Positions 50,921 to 60,644 of a DNA stretch of 64,000 bases are shown in pieces; the first letter of the stretch is position 1, and each line of letters starts with the position of its first letter. Below the pieces are notes generated by a model, which had not been told where the DNA came from, did no database searches, and saw only the letters and a list, made by a program, of their open reading frames with translations. Location of the stretch: assembly GCA_947176505.1 (NCBI GenBank), contig CAMWQW010000006.1, positions 116,705-180,704 on the forward strand, read 5' to 3'. The translations under genes were made by a program, and so were the position numbers. The DNA is from an uncultured Lachnospiraceae bacterium (GTDB taxonomy: Bacteria; Bacillota; Clostridia; Lachnospirales; Lachnospiraceae).

Positions 50921-51421
50921 TTATTCCCAAATCTTAAAACGCATCGTTTCTACTTTAGTTACTTCGTCCGCCAAAATACACACATCGTCGTTTAGTGTAA
51001 TCCCTGTCATGATGATATCCATATCTTCCGGTTTGGACGCTAACAATGTCTTTAACTCATCAACCGAAATAATACCGTTGTCAATCAGTCCGAGCACTTC
51101 ATCCATAATCAGCAAAGAACACTCACTCGTATTCATTACTTTCTTCGCGAAGTTAAGACCGTTTCTGATATTCTGGCACTCTTCCGCTTTCCGCTCTTCA
51201 GAAAGATTCACAAAGTCTTCATCTGATTTCTCAAATCGGAAAATCTTAATTTCCGGCTCCAGCCTCTTCACGAAATCCGATTCCGCCAATCCTCTTCCTT
51301 TCAAAAACTGGATGATAACTACATCCTCACCATTACAGGCTGTCTGCACTGCTCTGCCAAGCGCTGCCGGAGATTTTCCATGACCATCTCCGCTGTAGAT
51401 ATGAATCATGCCTTTTTTCAT
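50921..51421 (-). CDS. cobO: Cob(I)yrinic acid a,c-diamide adenosyltransferase, CobO/BtuR family
   Basis: The 166-residue protein opens with MKKGMIHIYSGDGHGKSPAA, a P-loop of CobO/BtuR type (GDGHGKS), and has VVIIQFLKGRG, the DEVLGLIDNGIIS motif and IIMTGITLNDDVCILADEVT. These enzymes transfer adenosine from ATP to the cobalt of corrinoids. Length is slightly below CobA/BtuR (about 190-200), as in many Clostridia. It stands alone, away from other cobalamin genes, and probably serves scavenged corrinoid. Confidence 0.85.
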   Translation of the reverse strand: MKKGMIHIYSGDGHGKSPAALGRAVQTACNGEDVVIIQFLKGRGLAESDFVKRLEPEIKIFRFEKSDEDFVNLSEERKAEECQNIRNGLNFAKKVMNTSECSLLIMDEVLGLIDNGIISVDELKTLLASKPEDMDIIMTGITLNDDVCILADEVTKVETMRFKIWE

Positions 51422-51619
51422 CTTAATATCCTCACTGCTTCCCGTTCCTTAGTATAACGCTTTTCACCAAACCGCCTGACCTCGATGCCTGAAAAGCACT
51501 GTATTGTCCCATGATTATCTTATTACGTCTGCCATCATAGCACACTAAAGATTTTCATGCAACTTTTTTATTTTTACTTATTCTTTCATTCAAACTTTTT
51601 TTGAACTCTCAAACTATAT

Positions 51620-52255
51620 TTAACTATCTTCCTCAACCATTTCCAGCTTGCTGACGGACACTTCATAGGCTACCCTTCTCTCAAGCTGATCCTCGGATAA
51701 TTTTTTCATATATTCTCTGCTCTGGATTCTTCCCCAGATAGCACATCTGCTTCCCACTTCAAAATTACTTGCAAACCTTGCATTTCTTCCCCAACAGATA
51801 CACGGTATGTAGTCTGACTTGCCGTAAGGACGGTTTACCGCAAGCAAAAGATCTGCAATCTCTCTTCCTAAAGGCGTCTTACGATAAATCGGCGATTTAC
51901 AGATATATCCGTCCAGAAAAATCTGATTGGTCTTCGCACTCTCGCCAATCTCGTCCACAAACTCAATCTCCCTTGCAAATACAGACAGTACCAGCCTATT
52001 CTTTCTCTCTTCATGTCTGTTATAGGAGCGGAACTGTCCCGTGATACATATCTTCATGCCTTTGTAGTCTTCGTTTACGTCCAAAAGCCTTTCCGAGACC
52101 ATCACCGGAATGATATCCGTGGAATCACTCAGACGGTCCACACTGATATCTACCATATAGAATCCCTCTCCAAAAATCTCATGGCTAAAGGAAAAATCGC
52201 TCACTATCTCCCCCATTATCGCCACTTGGTTGTTTTCAATAACCTTATCTGTCAT
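51620..52255 (-). CDS. SSB-like single-stranded DNA-binding protein
   Basis: The 211-residue protein appears to hold two OB-folds: the first covers about 8-95 (NNQVAIMGEIVSDFSFSHEI, GMKICITGQFRSYNRH) and the second about 105-205 (NQIFLDGYICKSPIYRKTPL, DYIPCICWGRNARFASNFEV, GSRCAIWGRIQSREY). The second matches SSB. There is no acidic DDDIPF-type tail, so it is not the main replicative SSB; proteins of this build are common as extra SSB copies in Lachnospiraceae. Single gene, 198 bases from cobO. Confidence 0.75.
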   Translation of the reverse strand: MTDKVIENNQVAIMGEIVSDFSFSHEIFGEGFYMVDISVDRLSDSTDIIPVMVSERLLDVNEDYKGMKICITGQFRSYNRHEERKNRLVLSVFAREIEFVDEIGESAKTNQIFLDGYICKSPIYRKTPLGREIADLLLAVNRPYGKSDYIPCICWGRNARFASNFEVGSRCAIWGRIQSREYMKKLSEDQLERRVAYEVSVSKLEMVEEDS

Positions 52256-52401
52256 GTTTTTCTCCCTTCTGCACTATGGAACTGACCATAGAAATTCCTT
52301 TTTGTATTGTACTATCAATATATAGGAAAGCAGTGCAAAATAGAACTGTTAATGGTCGCGCGAAGTTATGGATAATGTCGAAAAAATGGGCATTGGGGGA
52401 C

Positions 52402-52430
52402 TTGTCAGATGTATGTGCAAGTGATATAAT
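52402..52430 (+). promoter_or_regulatory. Sigma-A promoter of typA
   Basis: TTGTCA (52402-52407) and TATAAT (52425-52430) are separated by exactly 17 bases and lie 60 bases before the typA start. This is a near-consensus vegetative promoter. Confidence 0.85.
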
Positions 52431-52489
52431 TATCGAGTTTTGGGAAACATAAGCAAATATCTTCGTAAATGAGAAAGGCAAGATAAAAT

Positions 52490-54322
52490 ATGATACAGAC
52501 AAGAGAAGATGTAAGAAATATAGCAATCATCGCGCACGTCGATCACGGTAAGACGACTCTGGTAGACGAACTGTTAAAGCAGAGTGGTGTTTTCAGGGAA
52601 AATCAGGAAGTAGCGGAACGTATCATGGACTCCAATGATATCGAGAAAGAACGTGGTATCACAATCCTTTCCAAGAACACAGCCGTTATGTATAAGGGCG
52701 TGAAAATCAACATTATCGACACACCCGGACATGCTGATTTCGGCGGAGAAGTAGAGCGCGTCCTTAAAATGGTAAATGGCGTTATCCTCGTAGTAGATGC
52801 TTTTGAAGGTCCTATGCCTCAGACGAAATTTGTCTTGAAAAAAGCGTTGGAGCTTAACTTATCGGTCATCGTATGTATCAATAAGTGCGACCGTCCGGAG
52901 GCAAGACCAATTCAGGTAGTTGACGAAGTTCTGGAGCTTTTTATGGATTTGGATGCCAATGACGAGCAGTTGGACTGCCCCTTCGTCTATGCTTCCGCCA
53001 AAACGGGTACAGCCAGCACACAGCTCACCGTCAAGAATAAAGATATGACGCCGCTCTTCGATACTATCTTAGAGCACATTCCGGCTCCCACGGGTGACCC
53101 CGATGCCGGCACGCAGGTACTCATCAGTACCATCGACTACAACGAATATGTGGGACGTATCGGCGTCGGCAAAGTGGACAACGGCTCCGTCAAAGTAAAT
53201 CAGGAAGTTGTCATTGTCAATCATCATGACCCTGATAAGCTGCGCAAAGTAAAAGTGAGCAAACTATATGAATATGACGGATTAAATAAGATAGATGTCG
53301 CCGAAGCCGGTATCGGCTCCATCGTAGCGATTTCCGGCATCACGGATATCCATATCGGCGATACGCTCTGCTCTCCGGATCATCCGCAGCCGATTCCTTT
53401 TCAGAAAATATCCGAGCCGACTATCGCCATGCACTTCATCGTTAACGACTCTCCGCTTGCCGGTCAGGAAGGCAAGTATGTGACAAGCCGCCATCTGCGC
53501 GACAGGCTGTTCCGTGAGTTGAATACCGACGTTTCCCTTCGCGTGGAGGAGACAGAAACGACGGAAGCATTCAAAGTCTCCGGACGAGGCGAACTGCACT
53601 TATCTGTCCTCATTGAGAATATGCGCCGCGAGGGCTACGAATTTGCTGTCAGCAAAGCGGAAGTATTATATAAAACGGATGAAAACGGCAAGAAGTTAGA
53701 ACCGATGGAATTATGCTATGTAGATGTTCCGGAAGAATTTTCCGGCACCGTCATCGAGAAATTGAGCCAGCGCAAAGGCGAACTGCGCAACATGGGACTT
53801 GCCTCCGGCGGATACAGCCGTCTGGAGTTCTCCATTCCCTCCCGCGGACTGATTGGCTACCGCGGCGAATTTATGACCGACACCAAGGGCAACGGCATCA
53901 TGAACAGCATTTTCGACGGCTACGGTCCCTACAAGGGCGACATCCAGTATCGCAAGCAGGGCTCTCTCATCGCCTTTGAAGCGGGCGAGGCAATCACTTA
54001 CGGACTTTTCAACGCACAGGAGCGCGGCACCCTCTTTATCGGACCGGGCACGAAAGTATACTCCGGCATGATTGTCGGACAGAACGGTCGTGGGGAAGAT
54101 ATCGAGTTAAACGTCTGCAAGAAAAAGCAACTGACCAACACCCGTTCCTCCAGCGCAGATGAGGCGCTTCGCTTGACACCGCCGAAGGTTTTAAGTCTGG
54201 AACAGGCATTGGAGTTTATCGACACGGACGAATTGTTAGAGGTCACTCCTAAGACAATCCGCATCCGCAAAAAGATTCTGGATCCGACGCTCAGAAAACG
54301 CGCGGCGATGTCCAAAAAATAA
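52490..54322 (+). CDS. typA: Ribosome-associated GTPase TypA/BipA
   Basis: The 610-residue protein shows the translational GTPase motifs [15 protein letters not shown] (G1), [11 protein letters not shown] (G2), [12 protein letters not shown] (G3) and [10 protein letters not shown] (G4), then the TypA-specific C-terminal region ([40 protein letters not shown]). Length is that of the family. It assists 50S ribosome assembly, especially in cold or stress. Start ATG 52490 has GAGAAAGG at some distance. It converges on mgtE with a four-base gap. Confidence 0.97.
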   Translation: MIQTREDVRNIAIIAHVDHGKTTLVDELLKQSGVFRENQEVAERIMDSNDIEKERGITILSKNTAVMYKGVKINIIDTPGHADFGGEVERVLKMVNGVILVVDAFEGPMPQTKFVLKKALELNLSVIVCINKCDRPEARPIQVVDEVLELFMDLDANDEQLDCPFVYASAKTGTASTQLTVKNKDMTPLFDTILEHIPAPTGDPDAGTQVLISTIDYNEYVGRIGVGKVDNGSVKVNQEVVIVNHHDPDKLRKVKVSKLYEYDGLNKIDVAEAGIGSIVAISGITDIHIGDTLCSPDHPQPIPFQKISEPTIAMHFIVNDSPLAGQEGKYVTSRHLRDRLFRELNTDVSLRVEETETTEAFKVSGRGELHLSVLIENMRREGYEFAVSKAEVLYKTDENGKKLEPMELCYVDVPEEFSGTVIEKLSQRKGELRNMGLASGGYSRLEFSIPSRGLIGYRGEFMTDTKGNGIMNSIFDGYGPYKGDIQYRKQGSLIAFEAGEAITYGLFNAQERGTLFIGPGTKVYSGMIVGQNGRGEDIELNVCKKKQLTNTRSSSADEALRLTPPKVLSLEQALEFIDTDELLEVTPKTIRIRKKILDPTLRKRAAMSKK

Positions 54323-54326
54323 AATA

Positions 54327-55721
54327 TCAGATACCGAGTACCACGGAAGCTACCCGGAAATAAATCAACAATGAAATAGCATCCACGATTGTGGTAATGA
54401 ATGGGCTCGCCATCACGGCTGGGTCCATTCCTATTTTCTTGGCAAGCATCGGCAGCGTGGAACCTACAATCTTTGCCACGACCACTGCCACAAATAACGT
54501 AAAACAAACAACAAACGCCACTGCCACACTGACTTTGTCAAGCAGCAGAAGTCTTCCGAAATTACACAACGCCAGCGTCAGTCCGCAGAGCGCCGCCGTC
54601 CTGATTTCCTTCCAAACGACCGTAAACCAGTCTCCGAACTCAATTTCGTCCAGAGAAAGTCCGCGGATGATGATCGCACTCGCCTGACCGCCCGCATTAC
54701 CGCCCGTATCCATCAACATCGGGATAAATGCCGTCAAAACCACATATCTGCTCAATTCATTTTCAAAAGACGTGATAATGCTCCCCGTAAAAGTTGCCGA
54801 AATCATCAACAACAAAAGCCACGGAATCCTTTTCTTATACGCGTCAAAAACAGTCGTCTTCAAATAAGGCTTGTCAGACGGCATCACAGCCGCCATCTTC
54901 TCGATATCTTCTGTCGTCTCTTCTTCCAGAATGTCCACAACGTCGTCCACAGTGATGATGCCGACCAGCCTGTCCTCGTTATCGACAACGGGCATTGCCG
55001 TAAATTCATATTTCTTGAACATTCTGGCAACTTCTTCCTGATCCATCAGGGTATGCAGCGACACGACATTCCTGTGCATCATTTCCCCAATGACAGCGTC
55101 CGAATCGCTAAGCAGCAGATATCTTAGTGCAACCGTCCCCACCAGCGTCCTCTGGTTGTCCAGCACATAGCAGATATTGATCGTCTCACTGTCCAGCCCG
55201 ACCTTGCGGATGCGTTCAATCGCCTCGCTCACGGTCTGGTTTTCTTTCAAATCTACATACTCCACGGTCATGATGCTTCCGGCAGAATCTTCCGGATAAC
55301 GCATCAGATGATTGATTGCCATGCGGGTGTCGGGACTTGTATTGGCAATCAGCCTTTTCACCACATTGGCAGGCATCTCTTCCATCAATTCCTTCGCGTC
55401 GTCGGACATCATGTTGTCGATAATGTTACCCGCATCTTTATCTGACAAGGATGTAATGACTGACTGCTGCAGCTCGATTTCAAGATAGGAGAACACACTC
55501 GCCGCCATATCTTTAGGAAGGATTCTGAAAATCTTCACGATTTCTTCCTCGTCCATCTCCTCAATATAATCCGCGATATCCGCGTCATTTAACTCCTGAA
55601 CGACTTGCCTGAGTCTCGTATACTGCCCTTTATGAAGCAGTTCCAGTATTTCTTCCCTGCCGAAGTCTTCATAATGTTTGTGTACTTCCGCCTCTCTTAC
55701 TTCTTCTCTGATTTCACTCAT
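54327..55721 (-). CDS. mgtE: Magnesium transporter MgtE
   Basis: The 464-residue protein has the MgtE N-domain (LVQELNDADIADYIEEMDEE), paired CBS domains (about 140-260, MTVEYVDLKENQTVSEAI and FTAMPVVDNEDRLVGIITVD), a plug helix and five membrane helices with the pore motif PMLMDTGGNAGGQASAIIIR. It is a homodimeric Mg2+ channel gated by cytosolic Mg2+. The gene lies 2 bases behind the yigZ stop and so shares its transcript. Confidence 0.96.
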   Translation of the reverse strand: MSEIREEVREAEVHKHYEDFGREEILELLHKGQYTRLRQVVQELNDADIADYIEEMDEEEIVKIFRILPKDMAASVFSYLEIELQQSVITSLSDKDAGNIIDNMMSDDAKELMEEMPANVVKRLIANTSPDTRMAINHLMRYPEDSAGSIMTVEYVDLKENQTVSEAIERIRKVGLDSETINICYVLDNQRTLVGTVALRYLLLSDSDAVIGEMMHRNVVSLHTLMDQEEVARMFKKYEFTAMPVVDNEDRLVGIITVDDVVDILEEETTEDIEKMAAVMPSDKPYLKTTVFDAYKKRIPWLLLLMISATFTGSIITSFENELSRYVVLTAFIPMLMDTGGNAGGQASAIIIRGLSLDEIEFGDWFTVVWKEIRTAALCGLTLALCNFGRLLLLDKVSVAVAFVVCFTLFVAVVVAKIVGSTLPMLAKKIGMDPAVMASPFITTIVDAISLLIYFRVASVVLGI

Positions 55722-55723
55722 TT

Positions 55724-56383
55724 TTATTTCCCTTTATAATAGCCCGGTTCGGCAAGCGTAATTCCCGCTCTGCCTGCCGTTGCCTCTGTGATTTCTTTGA
55801 TAACGGCATCTTTGTCCTCATAAGGAACCGTAATCCGAACAGTCACCTGCTCGGCATAGTCCGTCTCCTCTGCTAAAATGCCTCTTTGTCCTATTAAATA
55901 CTGTATTTTGCCAATACCGTTGTAATCCGTCACAATCGTCAGCCCATATCCATAGCTCATCTGCCTTACATCACTCGCCGCGATTCCCGCCTGCGCCGCT
56001 TTCGTGTAAGCGCGTACAAGCCCGCCGGTTCCCAAAAGCGTACCGCCGAAATATCTTGTCACAATTACCACAACATTCCGTATGCCGGAACCTGTAAGCA
56101 CCTCCAGAATCGGTCTTCCTGCCGTTCCTGTCGGCTCACCGTCGTCAGAAAAACGCATCATCTGTCCCTGTTCACCGAGAAGATAAGCATAACAGTTATG
56201 TCTGGCATCCCAGAATTGCTTCTTCGTAGCTTCGATAAAGGCAAGCGCCTCCTCCTCCGTACCTGCTGCCGCAACGTGGGCTATAAAACGGGATTTCTTT
56301 TCCTCAATCTCGGCAGTTCCGCCATATTCAATTATTTTATACGGTTCATGTTCATGACTGAGGTTCATATAATATCTTTGCAT
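55724..56383 (-). CDS. YigZ/IMPACT family protein
   Basis: The 219-residue protein carries the UPF0029/Impact N-domain (EIEEKKSRFIAHVAAAGTEE, ARHNCYAYLLG, RFSDDGEPTGTAGRPILEVL, VTRYFGGTLLGTGGLVRAYT) and a C-terminal EF-G domain IV-like fold (YGLTIVTDYNGIGKIQYLIG). The role in bacteria is not settled; relatives bind ribosomes or peptides. ATG 56383 could be replaced by the internal Met six codons later. Upstream lies the divergent penicillin-binding protein gene. Confidence 0.9.
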   Translation of the reverse strand: MQRYYMNLSHEHEPYKIIEYGGTAEIEEKKSRFIAHVAAAGTEEEALAFIEATKKQFWDARHNCYAYLLGEQGQMMRFSDDGEPTGTAGRPILEVLTGSGIRNVVVIVTRYFGGTLLGTGGLVRAYTKAAQAGIAASDVRQMSYGYGLTIVTDYNGIGKIQYLIGQRGILAEETDYAEQVTVRITVPYEDKDAVIKEITEATAGRAGITLAEPGYYKGK

Positions 56384-56541
56384 ACTCCGTTCATAATATT
56401 TTTATCGCTTTTTTAATACTACTACTCTGAACGCGGACGAGTCAAGCGCGAGTATACCGATTTATCTAATGTATAAAAGTGTACAGAATCGTAAACAATT
56501 CTTAATATGGAAGAAAAATCCTTTATTTACATGTCAAACTT

Positions 56542-56550
56542 TGCTATAAT
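56542..56550 (+). promoter_or_regulatory. Extended -10 promoter of the penicillin-binding protein gene
   Basis: TGCTATAAT is an extended -10 (TGnTATAAT). The -35 region (TTTATT or TTTACA) is weak. It lies about 105 bases ahead of the start codon. Confidence 0.6.
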
Positions 56551-56655
56551 GCATGATAGGTTAATAGTATCTTTTCCTGCCGATTGTGTAATAAGGGCGG
56601 GACTATTACAATAACCTTGCCATCGAGGGGGCATATTGACCTAAGGAGGAGTATT

Positions 56656-59373
56656 ATGAATTATGGAAAAAAGGGTGTCCGCAAGAGACAGCAGACACTT
56701 CACGCTAAATCTACCAAATGGGCGAAAAAAATCGGCTTTACTTTTGTACAGGTATGTCTGATTGCCTTAATCGGCGTAGGCGTCATAGGTGTGAGCGCCG
56801 GAATCGGTATGTTCAGGGGCGTGCTCGCCACGGCGCCTGATATCGGCAACATTGACGTTACCCCTACCGGTTTTTCTACTTTTGTATATGATATAGAAGG
56901 AAAACAGACTGCTAAACTGGTGTCTACAGATTCCAACCGAATCCCTGTCACCATCGACATGGTCCCCGAAGACTTGCAGAACGCTTTTGTAGCGATTGAA
57001 GATTCCCGTTTCTACGAACATAACGGCATTGACATCAAAGGTATCATCCGTGCCGGTGTGATCGGCATCCAGAACAGACATTTTTCAGAAGGCGCCAGCA
57101 CAATTACGCAGCAGCTCCTTAAGAACAATGTCTTCACGGACTGGACCAGCGAGGACTCTCTGGCGGATAAATTCAAGCGTAAGTTTCAGGAACAATATCT
57201 CGCTCTGGAACTTGAAAAGGTCATGGACAAAGACACGATTCTGATCAATTATATGAATACCATTAACTTAGGTCAGAATACACTGGGCGTTCAGGCTGCT
57301 TCACAGCGTTATTTCAACAAATCCGTCAGCGACCTGACCTTATCAGAGTGCGCTGTTATCGCAGGTATTACCCAGAATCCGTCCAGATTAAATCCCATCA
57401 CGCACCCCGACAACAACGCCGAACGTCGTGAAAAAGTGCTGAAAGATATGAAAGACCAAGGATATATCACACAGGAAGAGTATGATGAAGCCCTTGCGGA
57501 CGATGTATATTCCCGCATCCAAATAGTCGATTCAGAAACTGAGGACACCGCCGTCAATACATACTTTGTAGATGCGCTGGTGGACGATGTGTTAGAAGAT
57601 TTGATTGCTGCAGGTTACAATGAGACGCAGGCATTCACGCTACTCTACAGCGGCGGTCTGAAGATTTACTCCACGCAGGATCCAAAGATCCAAAGTATCT
57701 GCGATGCAGCATTTGCCGATGAGAGTAACTTCCCTGCCAATACCAAATGGTATTTGAATTATGAATTAACGATAGAGAAAAGTAACGGCGATAAAGAAAA
57801 CTACAGTACGGAAATGTTCCGCACGTTCTGGCGTGAGAATCGTTCCGCTTCTTTTAATCTGATCTATGCATCGCAGGAAGAGGCATATCAGGATATTGAA
57901 GTATACAAGGAAGCTCTCCTCGGACGCGGCGATGAAGTATTTGCCGAGACCGTCAGTCTGACTCCGCAGCCGCAGGTGTCTATCGTTGTGGAAGACCAGA
58001 GCACCGGCTACGTCGTTGCCATGGAAGGCGGTCGCGGCGCCAAAACCGCCAGCCGTACCTTAAACCGTGCGACCGACACAGCCAGACAGCCCGGCTCTAC
58101 TTTTAAAATAGTATCTACTTATGCACCGGCCTTTGACAGCGCAGGACTGACACTCGCTACTATCATGAACGATGCTCCTTTTAACTACGCTGACGGTCGT
58201 CCCGTGGCAAACTGGTACGGCGAATCATACCGCGGTCTCTCCTCCCTACGGGAAGGAATTGCGCAGTCCATGAATATTGTCGCAGTCAAGACTTTGACAC
58301 AGATAACGCCACAGCTCGGCTTCGACTATCTGGTCAACTTCGGCTTCACCACGTTGGAAGAACGCAAAGAAATCAACGGCAAAGTGTATTCCGATATTCA
58401 ACAAGCGCTTGCGCTTGGCGGTATCACCAACGGCGTTACCAACGAAGAACTAAACGCTGCCTATGCATGTATCGCAAACGGCGGCACCTATATCAAACCG
58501 AAATTGTATACCAAAGTATTAGACCACGATGGAAACATCATCTTAGATAACACGATTCCGCAGTCCAGACAGGTTATCAAGGAATCAACCGCATTCCTGT
58601 TGACCAACGCCATGGTGGACGTGGTCACGGTCGGTACCGGCGGAAGCGTTAATTTCGGCGGCATGGCGATTGCCGGCAAGACCGGAACAACTTCCGATTA
58701 TAACGATGTGTGGTTCTCAGGTTATACACCTTACTATACAGCCACAACATGGGCTGGATTCGACAACAACGTAAAACTTTCCGGCGATGAAAAAAATCTC
58801 GCCAAGAAATTATGGCGCAGCGTCATGTCCCAGATCCATGAGGAACTCCCCAATGAACCTTTTAATGTTCCTTCCGGCATCGTGACCGCCACCGTATGTT
58901 CCCGTTCCGGCAAACTGCCCATCGAGGGGTTGTGTAACGGTACGCTGCGCACGGAATACTTTGCGGAAGGCACGGTGCCCACACAAACATGCGATGTACA
59001 CTACGCAGGGCAGATATGTACTTACAGTAATCTTCCCGCATGTGAGAACTGTCCGTTCAAGGTAGAAGGCGTTATGGAACTGACACCGATTGAGGACGTC
59101 TCCCTTCAGAGCGGTTCAGGCGTCACTCAACCCGAGGCGCAGCCTGCCGAAGGCACTGTTGCAGAGGACGGCACCATCATTCCCCCGCAGACACCGCAGA
59201 CGAACATGTGTCCTCACAACGCAGAATTCTTTGCTAATCCCGATTGGGAAGGCATTGTAAACGGTCAGCGGGCTGAATTGGAGCAGAGAAACGCTGAGGC
59301 TGCCGCGGCAGCTCAGGCAGCCGCACAAGCTGCTGCACAGCAGGCGGCGGAACAACAGCCACCGGCGGAGTAG
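56656..59373 (+). CDS. Class A penicillin-binding protein (PBP1A type)
   Basis: ATG 56656, behind AAGGAGGA, gives 905 residues. A basic cytosolic start and a membrane helix (VCLIALIGVGVIGVSAGIGM) precede the GT51 glycosyltransferase (AFVAIEDSRFYEHNGIDIKG, SEGASTITQQLLKN, LALELEKVMDKDTILINYMN) and the transpeptidase (PGSTFKI with the active Ser, AQSMNIVAV, IAGKTGTTSDY). A Cys-rich segment (TQTCDVHYAGQICTYSNLPA, CENCP) and a Gln/Ala-rich tail follow. It polymerises and crosslinks peptidoglycan. A strong terminator ends the transcript. Confidence 0.95.
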   Translation: MNYGKKGVRKRQQTLHAKSTKWAKKIGFTFVQVCLIALIGVGVIGVSAGIGMFRGVLATAPDIGNIDVTPTGFSTFVYDIEGKQTAKLVSTDSNRIPVTIDMVPEDLQNAFVAIEDSRFYEHNGIDIKGIIRAGVIGIQNRHFSEGASTITQQLLKNNVFTDWTSEDSLADKFKRKFQEQYLALELEKVMDKDTILINYMNTINLGQNTLGVQAASQRYFNKSVSDLTLSECAVIAGITQNPSRLNPITHPDNNAERREKVLKDMKDQGYITQEEYDEALADDVYSRIQIVDSETEDTAVNTYFVDALVDDVLEDLIAAGYNETQAFTLLYSGGLKIYSTQDPKIQSICDAAFADESNFPANTKWYLNYELTIEKSNGDKENYSTEMFRTFWRENRSASFNLIYASQEEAYQDIEVYKEALLGRGDEVFAETVSLTPQPQVSIVVEDQSTGYVVAMEGGRGAKTASRTLNRATDTARQPGSTFKIVSTYAPAFDSAGLTLATIMNDAPFNYADGRPVANWYGESYRGLSSLREGIAQSMNIVAVKTLTQITPQLGFDYLVNFGFTTLEERKEINGKVYSDIQQALALGGITNGVTNEELNAAYACIANGGTYIKPKLYTKVLDHDGNIILDNTIPQSRQVIKESTAFLLTNAMVDVVTVGTGGSVNFGGMAIAGKTGTTSDYNDVWFSGYTPYYTATTWAGFDNNVKLSGDEKNLAKKLWRSVMSQIHEELPNEPFNVPSGIVTATVCSRSGKLPIEGLCNGTLRTEYFAEGTVPTQTCDVHYAGQICTYSNLPACENCPFKVEGVMELTPIEDVSLQSGSGVTQPEAQPAEGTVAEDGTIIPPQTPQTNMCPHNAEFFANPDWEGIVNGQRAELEQRNAEAAAAAQAAAQAAAQQAAEQQPPAE

Positions 59374-59410
59374 AGGGTATAGTAAGTAAGGAAGTGAAAT
59401 ATATATAAGG

Positions 59411-59440
59411 AGGGTGATACCGCTTGGGCGGTATCACCCT
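59411..59440 (+). terminator. Terminator of the penicillin-binding protein gene
   Basis: AGGGTGATACCGC (59411-59423) pairs perfectly with GCGGTATCACCCT (59428-59440) across a four-base loop, then TCTTGTGTT. A 13-bp stem this strong can also stop transcription from the right. Confidence 0.9.
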
Positions 59441-59502
59441 TCTTGTGTTCCATAAAATGTCAGTCACCAACCACCAGTTCAACTGGTGATTTGATTTTAG
59501 CC

Positions 59503-59718
59503 CTATATATCCTCTTGCTCAGAAAGATTTATTAAACTTACTTCCTGATTCTTTGCATTAAGTTCATCCAAAAATTTCATTTCTAACTTTCTTTCATAAC
59601 ATATGTCATACGCACCTCTCGAACGTTCACTCTCTGTTCCGGTTCGCGTTAAAATCTTTACAGTTATATCGTTATTTTTGGCATTTTCTAAAAGACTGTC
59701 GAATTTCGCTAACTTCAT
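59503..59718 (-). CDS. Small protein of the Rhs immunity operon, unknown
   Basis: The 71-residue product (MKLAKFDSLLENAKNNDITV...) begins at ATG 59718, overlapping the stop of the upstream gene by four bases. It is charged, with TVKILTRTGTESERSRGAYD in the middle and many Glu at the end, and has no membrane segment. It may be a second immunity factor or the shortened remainder of one. No match recognised. Confidence 0.5.
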   Translation of the reverse strand: MKLAKFDSLLENAKNNDITVKILTRTGTESERSRGAYDICYERKLEMKFLDELNAKNQEVSLINLSEQEDI

Positions 59719-60644
59719 TTACCCCATCCGATAAACTTACTCAACGGTAAATCATCTATATCTAACCGATATTTTTTCTCCTTATCTATATCATATAAAT
59801 AGAAATATCGTTTTCCCAGATGATTGTCTCTATGATGATCCATTATGAGTATATATTGGTTGTTCGGCGAAAATTCAGTTTTAACTAAATAATTTGATTT
59901 TGCAACATAAATTTCTTGCTTCTCCATTGTATGTAAATTCACAAGATAAATCTTTCTTCTCCCCGTATCACCCCATTGATCCTGATAAGTAATGTACTGT
60001 CCATCATCAGACATCTGAAAATAGACACTTCCGATATCTTCCAAAATGATTTCCTCATTTTTTGTTTCTACATTATATAAAACAAAATCTTCTTCTTTTA
60101 TCAAATGTATTTCCTCATCATTTTTCCATTCATAAGAAAAACCAAGCTTAATATAATAATCATAATTAAATTGATATATTTCTTTATAGTGTTTTTGCTC
60201 ATATTCATATACAAAGATTCTATCATAAATGGTGAAACTTATATTATTACTGCCGGGTATAAAACGATATTCACTTTTTTCTTCGCTATATAAAGAATTT
60301 ATTTCTTCCAGTTCTCTAAAATCCCCTAATTGTTCCATTTCATCTGTTTCATAATTATATATTGCAGGCATTATCCCATCCATCAGTTGTAATATAATCT
60401 CCTCCCGCTTTTCTTTGTTTATATCAAATCTGGTATAGCTAGAGTATATCTCCCTTCCAATAGGAGCTTCTCTCAATTCTTCATTCTGCAGATAATAAAA
60501 TTGCAATATGTCATCATCCAAAAAAACGAGCGGAGCTGTATCTTCATCTACGGTATAGGAGTTATACCTCTCCATACCCATCCCTATACATGAAATTACG
60601 CCAAGAATCACAACTATACATAAAATTCTTTTCCTATTAATCAT
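59715..60644 (-). CDS. Membrane-anchored propeller-like immunity candidate
   Basis: The 309-residue protein starts at ATG 60644, overlapping the Rhs stop by eight bases. One N-terminal membrane helix (ILCIVVILGVISCIGMGM) is followed by an extracytoplasmic beta-propeller-like domain with repeated SDDGQYITYQDQWG and SPNNQYILIMDHHRD segments of WD40/TolB style. Its position directly behind a toxin-tipped Rhs gene is that of an immunity protein; facing outside, it should protect against a wall- or membrane-acting toxin. The same design occurs at 1-1167 and 28252-29402. Confidence 0.6.
   Translation of the reverse strand: MINRKRILCIVVILGVISCIGMGMERYNSYTVDEDTAPLVFLDDDILQFYYLQNEELREAPIGREIYSSYTRFDINKEKREEIILQLMDGIMPAIYNYETDEMEQLGDFRELEEINSLYSEEKSEYRFIPGSNNISFTIYDRIFVYEYEQKHYKEIYQFNYDYYIKLGFSYEWKNDEEIHLIKEEDFVLYNVETKNEEIILEDIGSVYFQMSDDGQYITYQDQWGDTGRRKIYLVNLHTMEKQEIYVAKSNYLVKTEFSPNNQYILIMDHHRDNHLGKRYFYLYDIDKEKKYRLDIDDLPLSKFIGWGK

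Noticed and set aside
59266-59373. Low-complexity Gln/Ala tail of the penicillin-binding protein as a sequence repeat of interest
   Set aside because: Such tails are common at the C-terminus of clostridial class A penicillin-binding proteins and are not a separate element.
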